A DNA stretch of 64,000 bases from Euborellia annulipes. Its lineage: Eukaryota > Arthropoda > Insecta > Dermaptera > Anisolabididae. The stretch covers positions 1 through 64,000 of the forward strand of contig JAKCPI010031626.1 in the NCBI GenBank assembly GCA_023213315.1. Reading direction: 5' to 3'. The notes beneath the pieces were generated by a model that did not search any database, had not been told where the DNA came from, and saw only the letters and a program-made list of their open reading frames with translations. Below are positions 56,742-64,000 of the stretch, piece by piece; positions within the stretch are counted from its first letter, which is position 1, and each line of letters starts with the position of its first letter. A program made the translations under genes and the position numbers.

Positions 56742-58834
56742 AGCGAAAATATGTATTGAGTCGACATTTCAGTCTCGTTAGTGAACTAATTCATGGATCA
56801 ATAATACTCAAAAAATCAATATATCTGATATATTTCAGAGTAATACTTTCTCTCTACTCATTCAAGTAAGACGTTGTGTTTACTCATTAATAGGGCTGAT
56901 ATATGTAAATGCATATTTGGTAGGATATCCGGGGGAAACTTTTTGGATATCCATGAATATATATGAATTATGAAAAAACAAATTGTTTAAGCTATATTGC
57001 ATATTTTACAAATTTATTCGACGATTCTGAGCCTATTTTGTAGATTTTTGCATATTTGGTTATTGCTCTCTAAGCTTTAGAGTTATTTTCTCTAACCGTT
57101 AGAGGCGACTTTTGCTTTTGCTATACGAATGTTGTGTCGACTTTAGTTATAGACAGATTAAGCACAAATAAAGGGCGCCAAAGCTGAAGCTCTTAAAATA
57201 AGCAGAAGCCGGAAGAACCTAGCAACAGGGAAGAGCAAAAGCCACTCAGATCGTTGCAGTAAAGCAATGCCATGCAATTTCGAGTTGCTGGACCCGGCGA
57301 GAGGAATAGGCTCTATACGTAAATACAGTACTAGAACCCCTAAAGAGTTTCAGCTGCCAAAAGGGAAATTAAAAAAAAGAAAAAAAAAAAGGAAAATTTG
57401 TTAATGTTAACTTTATGCGGGGGGGGGGGGTTATGTTTAATATGAACACTTAATCGTAACACTAAAGCTGTATTTTTTAGAATAAAAATTATATTTTATT
57501 TTGTTTTTCTATTTAAGGACTACCGTATGTTTTGGAATACATTTTGGACTGATAAAAATTTTAATATTTTTTTTTTAAACAAGGTAGAATAACGCGCATG
57601 AAATGAAATGGAGACATAGCGATATACCGTATAACGGTCAAGTCATTTTCTTTCAGAGATAAAACATTTAGATTCAAATGCCTTCCTCATTTATTTATTT
57701 GCTGGAAAGTGATTTGAACTGCTAACTTGATTACAATCTTATCTTCAAAGGTTTCAAAACTAATATTTAATTACTATTGTTTTTTAATGGCTCTTTTCCT
57801 TTTTTTTCAGCTTTTTAAACAAGCACTTTCGAATCCCAAAAGACTGAGGATATATAATAGATTATCCATCCTCTGAGTTAGAAATAAAAAATTTATAGTC
57901 TTGTTTTATGTTAGAAATCGAAATATCGTATCTCAGTGGATTAAATTTTATAATCTTAGTTGCTTTATGCCTTTTTAATAGCTAATTTTTTCAAAAGCTT
58001 AAATAATTTTCTAAGTAAAAAAATTAATAAAGAAAAGAAAACTATATAAAATTTTAAAAAATTAATATTTTTTCATGATTAGGGATGCCACAAAAAAAAT
58101 TATGAAACTTATATGTATCCTTTATCAATCAAGTGAAAGAAAGACTTGTGTGATTAGTTAGCTAGAGAAAAATTCAATTTTAGCCTTTAGAAAAAGAGAT
58201 TTGAGAAATATTATAATAAATGTATTAAGTGGATTTCCATCAGAGGTCGATTAAATGTATGACTTTGGAAATATTTTCATTCAAAAAAGCATTGTGGGTA
58301 TATTTAAATTCAATAAGATTTTATAAATTAGAATCTCTATAAAAAGAATATTTAAAAAAATTTCTCTAACCGCATTTGCATTTAAAAAATAAAAAAGAGG
58401 AAAATCCAATACGTAATCCTTGAAAATTTTTTTCTAAAGGGCTGCTGAATGTTCATTGAATAAATCCTTTTCCTTCCTTCATTCCAAAGCAAATAATCTA
58501 GAAGAGTGCTAAAACAAAGACTCGGTCTCAGCCCAATGTATTGGATAAGAGCTCTTTAATGGAAGGGATTTTTCAAATGAACCTAATGAAACCAGAAGGC
58601 CTTTAGGCACGTATTTAAAGGCCTCAAACCCTAATTAAGATATCTACTTTTCACATAAGCATCAAAACAAATTGCTAACCGATTATTATTAGATGGTGTA
58701 CAAAAATGGAAAATTTATCAAAGATAAATAAGATAACGATTTTAAAATTAACTAATCAATTAAATATTTAATCTTTTCGGTGATTTTGTTAGAAATGAAT
58801 AATCACAATGTGGACATTTGATGTATGGATTCAT
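56742..58834. other. Mostly AT-rich; GC-richer patch at 57160-57370
   Basis: The patch (GGGCGCCAAAGCTGAAG ... GACCCGGCGAGAGGAATAGG) has no open frame and no second copy here. An eroded hammerhead-like remnant may lie at 56762-56810. The rest is featureless. Confidence 0.3.
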
Positions 58835-59094
58835 ATATGGACCCTGTTATGCAATAGTGTGTCAAGCGCCAAAAAAAAATTAAAAATTGAGTTAAGCACG
58901 GAATAGTGTGTCAAATGCTATAATTAATAGTATTTTTTATGAAATATGTCCTAAAAAAAATTTATATTTAATGTTACTTGCACAATTGACAAAAAAATTA
59001 TATATAATCCAATCAAAACAAAAAACTTTAATGTTAATTTTCTCAAAACTCGGTAGCTGGCGCTTGACACACTAATGCGTAACAGGGTCCATAT
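58835..59094. mobile_element. TATGGACC-type MITE, well preserved
   Basis: TATGGACCCTGTTATGCAA ... GCGTAACAGGGTCCATA with GTGTGTCAAGCGCC/GGCGCTTGACACAC. Both ends are flanked by TA. Confidence 0.75.
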
Positions 59095-60031
59095 TACAAA
59101 TGAACTTTTAGTTTAGGCATTATAACACGTTACTTTTTAATATTTATTTACATATAAAATAGCAACGTGTAACATGTTTAATCACATATTGTGTTATAGT
59201 TAAGGAAAAAATAGGCTATTAATTGAAAGAGTGAGGGTAAAGGGCCCTAAGGAAGGGCCGACCAGACTGCCCTCTCTGACAAGTTGGACCCAACCGGCCC
59301 AACCGTAAGGACCCAGACACGTTTGCACTGCCGGTTGCCCTGACAAATCAGGACGTGTGTAGGGCCCTTAAAAGAACTTATTTAATGCGCCTGCTGATAG
59401 GCAACGTTCAATATGTGGTGGGTGGGCAGGCGGACTTTGCGACTAGTAAAATAACAATAAACAAAATATTTACAATTTAAAACTCCCAATTCATAGATAC
59501 TTTTTATAGGAGAAGAGAAAAAAAATAAAGAAGCCATATTGATTCCCAAAAGAACCATTTTATCTCGTGAGTAACGAAATTAAATTTTCAAATGCATCAC
59601 GTTGTTTTTTAATATTAATATTAAAAAACCCAAGTTAATAAATATTCAATCAAATATTTCAGTTTTTTTTTTTTTCTTATTTTGAATTTTTATAAGTTGA
59701 AGATAAATGAGATTGCATGATTAAATAAAATTGAGTTGCCGAGAGAAAAACAAAATATTCTCTAGATATTATTAAATTATATTTTAACGAGCGGGAGGGT
59801 CAGCAGAAGGTGGGTCCTGAGATTGGGTAAGAAAGACACTACCTGAACCAAGCGTTGGGATTTCGATTTCTCCGTCATTTTAAACTGCTTGGGGTTTTTA
59901 TTAGTAGCGGATTCGCTCATTACACAATTAATGTAAAAACAAATTACAATTGAGAATATTCTTGGGTGAATTCAAATCAGACCTAAATAATGATATACTG
60001 TATGTAAGCGAGGTGAATAGCTGAATCCAAA
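59095..60031. other. Non-coding; GC-richer patch 59230-59450
   Basis: AAAGGGCCCTA at 59239 and TAGGGCCCTT at 59360 form an inverted pair around a GC-rich core; possible small element. Otherwise nothing. Confidence 0.3.
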
Positions 60032-60090
60032 GCAGGATAAATAAAAGGCTAAGCAGCTATGATTATTTCTTTATTGCATTCGAAGTCACA

Positions 60091-60130
60091 GCGACCTTTC
60101 GGTCGACTATGCGACCATCTTCAAGACTAG
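60091..60130 (-). ncRNA. Degenerate hammerhead-like motif (left arm)
   Basis: TTGAAGATGGTCGCATAGTCGACCGAAAG: a perfect stem GGTCG/CGACC, but core C3 is altered and helix I unpaired. Confidence 0.35.
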
Positions 60131-60141
60131 GCATAGAACCC

Positions 60142-60181
60142 TATCCATGAAGAGGTCGCATAGTCGACCGAAACGTTGATG
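60142..60181 (+). ncRNA. Hammerhead-like motif (right arm)
   Basis: TATC, core CATGAAGA (one inserted base), stem GGTCG/CGACC, GAAAC, cleavage triplet GTT, then GATG, which pairs with TATC (one G-U). The core insertion probably disables it. Confidence 0.4.
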
Positions 60182-60240
60182 TGGGTTCGAACGCAATAAA
60201 GAAATAATCATAGCTGCTTAGCCTTTTATTTATCCTGCTA

Positions 60241-61377
60241 CATAATTTTATGATTTATTTTATCATGATTAATCATTAATTATCTGATAAATTAAACATT
60301 AATTAGATTGGATTCTAAAAAAAAGTTAAAGAATGAGAAAGGTTTGTAACTTCTCTATTTTTTAAATAAAAGATTATTATAAAGTTTGTATAAAGTCACG
60401 ATTTAATTTTTTTTTGTTTTCATTAAACATCCATTCACTATCCAGCTCTCTTAATCCCCTCGTCCAAATCCTTGAATATATTATCTCAAAAAATTTCCTT
60501 AAATGCATTCGAAATATAAAAAAAAAATTATTAAATAGTTAAGAGGCTAACGGGTATAAGTATCAAGATGAATAGCCATGTCTGAGATTCGACCCTGGGT
60601 ACTAAAAGGATGAGAGGCTGGTTAGGTATTCAATAGCACATTTAATGAGAATGTGCCCATTTCATGACGTCATATTTAAATACTAGTAAAAATTTATGGA
60701 AATGCAACATTTGCATTTGTTTTTGCTAATTAGGTCTTTATCAAATTAAAATGCATTTCATTAATAATACGTTTCATGCGATCTCAGGTTTCTATTTCTA
60801 AATTACTTTGCATTAGTTCATATGAAAAAAAAAAAAAAAATTATTATAAATTAATAAAAATTAGTAAATTTAAGAATGAAAAAATTAGGAATTTCTAGGA
60901 CTAGATTATAAGAGTAGAGAAATGCTTAGTGGTTCACAACTGATGGCGAATACGAATTAAGAGGACATTTTTATTTAAATAAATTTTGTAGTAGAAAAAA
61001 TTAGCAATGCAGCTAGTTTTTATTTTAATTTATTATAAATCTCGACCCTGGTTTTGATAATAAATTGAAATAAAAACTAGCTGTATTGGTCATTTTTTCT
61101 ACCAAATTTAAATATCAACATTCAGCTATGCAATTAATTCAATGACTCATTTAATTAGAAAAATTTTTAATTAGTAAAAATAAATTTGCCCCTTTGGAAT
61201 CTTCATATAAAAAAAAGTATACAAATGAAATGTATTCCGTAGATGACAAATTCATTAATTAAATTCTAGCAGCTAACTTCCTATAATTAGCAGAATTTGA
61301 CTTTTTAATTGTAAATAATTTATTTCTTTAATTATTTTGAGAAATTTGTGATGAACAAACGAAGGTTCATTTTTAGA
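60241..61377. other. AT-rich non-coding stretch
   Basis: Apart from the palindrome above, a B-box-like relic (GATTCGACCCTGG) at about 60586. Confidence 0.3.
60975..61115. repeat. Palindrome with about 60-bp arms
   Basis: AGAAAAAATTAGCAATGCAG, CTAGTTTTTATTTTAATTTA mirrored by TAAATTGAAATAAAAACTAG, CTGTATTGGTCATTTTTTCT; loop CTCGACCCTGG. Confidence 0.7.
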
Positions 61378-61607
61378 GGAAAATGGAAAAGCCAAGTGGT
61401 GCCTTGAGGATAGTAGAGGAGGGGAGCACCGTCTCGGTTGGGGGAAGCCCCGGGAGGCCAATGCCAGGGCAAATGCAAAGTACGCTCACCAATGGACCAG
61501 TCTGCCTCGCTCTGGCCAGACCAGAGGGCCTGGTTCTTCTTCAATTAACCAAACCACACAATGACTCAATGATTTATGCTGTATTTTATTTCCGGGAGCT
61601 TTTTTAA
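61378..61607 (+). CDS. Candidate exon in a GC-rich island
   Basis: After an acceptor-like TTCATTTTTAG the plus strand opens a frame: MEKPSGALRIVEEGSTVSVG, then GSPGRPMPGQMQSTLTNGPV, CLALARPEGLVLLQLTKP, to TAA at 61605. Third positions are strongly G/C (GAG, GGG, AGC, ACC, GTC, CTG) over about 150 bp, unlike the flanks. The minus strand also has two open frames and a GTGAGC donor, so strand is not certain. Family not recognised; it could be one exon of a gene mostly outside the window. Confidence 0.35.
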
Positions 61608-62744
61608 GCCTTTTTTCGCTTTTTTTTTTTGAAGCTTTAAATAAAACTGATAACTCATTTGCAATTCAAAACGAAACCAAATTGTCACCTTTTCATATAA
61701 AATAAAATAGATAGACAATTTAGACAAAGGATAACATTTTATTACCATTCGCACTTTTTTCTTTTGTTCCCGAATGACCTTTGTTTTATTCTATTATTAA
61801 TTAAACCTTGTAGCTATTTGCTACTAAATAACGCATTTCAATTAAGGCTGGCTTTTGTTTAAAATTAACCTTTTGCTTTATAAACTACACATTAAAATTA
61901 TTTATTATTAATCATAAAACAATATCATTTAGGTTCCATTCAAACTATAATTTTGTTATAATTTATTTATAGTAGAAGAAAGAAAAAATTCTCACGGAAG
62001 AAAGGGAAAAAAACGATTTTTGCATAATCTTATGCACTTTTGTCTTCTACTTTGATGACGATTGATGAAAAGTTATTGTTCAAAAGCTTAATTTTTTTTT
62101 TTTTTACAATTACTACTCTATGAGTGTACGAATACTTTTTATTTCAATTATAATTACGATAAAAGCTTTGTCTTATTTCAAAGCAGAAAAACAAGAGAAT
62201 GGTGCAAGACTGAGATGAATTAGATCTTGAGAATTATTTTAGTTTAAATGAAATTATAATATAATTATAAGGTGTATCTAGAAGTAATTTGATTTTTATT
62301 TTAATTTCTGCTCTCTTCCCTTTTCTTCGCTAGTATAGCCATAAACCAGCTTTTTTCTTTGTCAATATCCCTACCTTTAAAATATCATAATGATGATTAA
62401 ATTATTGATAAATAGAATAGTAATTATGTCTAAATTCTTAGAATGTCAAATAGTTATATTTGAAATTATAAATCCTAGAGTAGCATTGATGAATATTTTA
62501 GTTTAAATGAAATTAGTACAAAATTTGATTTGTTGAAACGTATGTCATTCAATTAGTAGAAGATCAATTCAGAAAATAGGGAATTGATCACTACTGTTTA
62601 AGGGCGAGAGTTTGCTCCCTTTTGTGTCCCCCATTTCTCTGAAATTAACCTTTTACTCATTGACCGAAGGACCCACAAATCAAGATGTTATACCTGTTGC
62701 AATATCTGCGAACAACATGATGTCCATCAAAGTTTAGAAATTCT
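61608..62744. other. AT-rich non-coding stretch
   Basis: Nothing recognised. Confidence 0.35.
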
Positions 62745-63270
62745 ATATTTTTTTTTTGGAATGGGTGCATAAGGTCCGAAGATCTATAATGACCAATGGT
62801 CACATGCAGCCAGGAAGAAAATAAAAACAAAAGGAGAAGCATAAAGGGGAAACTCAACTGCGGGAACTGAGAAGATGCCTGTTGAGGTTAGACTTGAAAG
62901 TCTGAAGATTGTAGGTTTTGGGGAAGATAGACGCAGGGAGCTTGTTCCAATCACGGGAGGTCATGGGGACAAAGGAAGATTGGAATTGACTAGTTCTGTT
63001 AGTCGTGATCTGAACAGCATAGGGATGCTGGGAAGATGCCTCTCTTGTGTTCCGTGAATATGTTGCATTGGGTGGGATAATTGATTTTAATTCGGCAGAG
63101 CATTGACCATGATAATACCTGTAGAAGAGAGATAGTGCAGATACTCTTCTTCTATGATCTAGTGACTGTAGGGATGATAAGGATGCAGTAAGATTATTCC
63201 ATTTGAGCTTTGGTAAGTCATTTGGGTTGCCTATCTTCCAGTAAACATTTAGAAACGAAATCATGCAGTG
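62745..63270 (-). mobile_element. 5'-truncated non-LTR retrotransposon (RT C-terminus, 3'UTR, poly(A))
   Basis: Minus-strand frame of 136 codons (63264-62857) contains LDHRRRVSALSLFYRYYHGQ, CSAEL, PPNATYSRNTREASSQHPYA, SFVPMTSRDWNKLPASIFP and TFKSNLNRHL. This is the conserved region after the reverse transcriptase domain in CR1/Jockey-like LINEs (LFY-Y--G-C---L, WN-LP, FK--L--HL). A short 3'UTR (CTGCATGTGACCATTGGTCA) and an A-rich tail near 62750 follow. The frame is intact but only the extreme C-terminus is present, as expected from 5' truncation during target-primed insertion. The exact clade is not settled. Confidence 0.7.
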
Positions 63271-63413
63271 TTCTAGTTAAGAGGAAGGCATATGGAGATT
63301 CAAATTACCCCCTCCCCTCCCCCCACCCACCCCCAAAATCCTACAAATAAAATAAAAATGGGGATTTGAAGAAATCAAAAATATTTAAAATTTATTCACA
63401 AGGTCTCACCTTC

Positions 63414-63507
63414 TCCGGGAAAAATTTTCTGGATAGAGCAAAAGTTGAACTCACCAAAAATCCAAAGAAAAGTCATTCGACTGGAAGTAGCTCGAGGATT
63501 ATTCTAT
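63414..63507 (-). CDS. Candidate small exon
   Basis: On the minus strand a strong polypyrimidine tract ends in GTTATAG. An open frame NNPRATSSRMTFLWIFG follows to a perfect GTGAGT donor, and the frame continues to a second donor, GAAG|GTGAGA. Only one of three frames is open. The exon is tiny and the family unknown, so it may be chance. Confidence 0.3.
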
Positions 63508-63789
63508 AACAAAAAAAAAAAGAAAAGAAATAAATTAACCTTAAATTATCTAAAAATTTATTAAAAGTGATACTATGACTTATTTTGTAGGAAAGAAGAA
63601 ATATAAAGAGAGATCAGGCTAATACGGTTTCGGCTATAATTAAATATCGCCATCCCCAGTCCATTTTCGAGAGTATGCACTCACATGCCAATGCATTGAG
63701 CCAAATGTAGAGTTGTCAATTTGTGGGTATTAATATACATAATATGCTTGTACCTATATCCCAAGCAATGCTAAGAGCTTTTTATATAC

Positions 63790-64000
63790 GATACAGTCAG
63801 TTCAAGTGGCAAAATATAGTTGGTAGCACGCCTGTCTTGCATACCAAGGGTCATGGGTTCCGACCCCAGGCAGTCCGATGATTTTATTTAAGCCATTTGG
63901 ATACCAAATGGCTTAAATAGAAATGCCTGGACTCCCAATAGATATTATAAATAATAACGATTATCGTCAAAGTCTTAAATGGTCTAAGTTGCCGAAGACT
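63790..64000 (+). repeat. SINE family A, running off the window edge
   Basis: ATAGTTGGTAGCACGCC, GGGTTCCGACCCC (B box), ATGATTTTATTTAAGCCA, ACCAAATGGCTTAAATA, GGTCTAAGTTGCCGAAGACT. Confidence 0.7.

Larger units (their letters stand above)
60032..60240. repeat. Foldback repeat with an inverted pair of hammerhead-like motifs
   Basis: Arms GCAGGATAAATAAAAGGCTA ... GGTCGACTATGCGACC are mirrored by GGTCGCATAGTCGACC ... TAGCCTTTTATTTATCCTGC. The loop is about 25 bp. Confidence 0.75.

Noticed and set aside
1..64000. CRISPR arrays, operons, Shine-Dalgarno sites, prophage
   Set aside because: None present; spliced gene structure, SINEs and LINE remnants show animal nuclear DNA.

Overview
The window is AT-rich nuclear DNA of an animal, most likely an arthropod. 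It has long introns with GTAAGT/GTGAGT donors, tRNA-derived SINEs, hAT and Tc1/mariner-type MITEs, a non-LTR retrotransposon fragment and a Penelope-like fragment. The one well-supported gene encodes a secreted Gly/Trp-rich protein of the kind seen in arthropod cuticle or secretions. Nothing looks prokaryotic: there are no operons or CRISPR arrays, and almost all long open frames are repeat shadows. I cannot name the species.

Main gene (minus strand, 33222 down to about 19590). I reconstructed four exons from splice signals and reading phase. A TATA box and an Inr-like TCATTC precede a 5' exon encoding Met-Arg. A 9.3-kb intron follows, then a 55-nt exon with the hydrophobic core of a signal peptide, a 405-nt Gly/Trp-rich exon, and a 3' exon with three whole codons and TAA. 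AATAAA lies about 200 bp after the stop. The product is about 159 aa. Intron phases are 0, 1, 1, so the repeat exon is a symmetric 1-1 module.

Most of the rest is mobile DNA. (1) A family of about 0.6-0.85 kb (copies near 1.5, 4.2, 4.9, 10.5, 13.0, 30.1, 31.9, 34.2 and 45.6 kb) has a small hairpin at one end, an internal GT/CTGT microsatellite and a roughly 90-nt hairpin at the other end carrying an inverted copy of the opening sequence, as in DINE-1/Helentron-type elements. (2) hAT-type MITEs with 8-bp target duplications lie at 14.8, 37.1, 41.8, 43.9, 46.0 and 46.2 kb. (3) TA- and TTAA-flanked MITEs lie at 15.4, 27.8, 54.6 and 58.8 kb. (4) At least four tRNA-derived SINE families are present. 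(5) Long foldback elements lie at 5.8-6.2, 18.1-18.65, 26.3, 40.0-40.5, 60.0-60.25 and 61.0 kb. (6) Fragments of a LINE RT C-terminus (62.7-63.3 kb) and a Penelope-like GIY-YIG endonuclease (18.9-19.1 kb) are present.

The most interesting signal is a recurrent motif of about 42 nt (CTGAnGA, stem, GAAAC, GTC/GTA) that folds as a hammerhead ribozyme. It occurs at about ten loci, several as inverted pairs and one just upstream of the Penelope-like fragment. Helix I sequences differ between copies yet stay paired in the better ones. A second notable signal is a long hairpin module shared between the Helentron-like family and an unrelated hAT MITE. Several GC-richer, apparently single-copy islands could hold unrecognised exons or regulatory DNA and are listed with low confidence.
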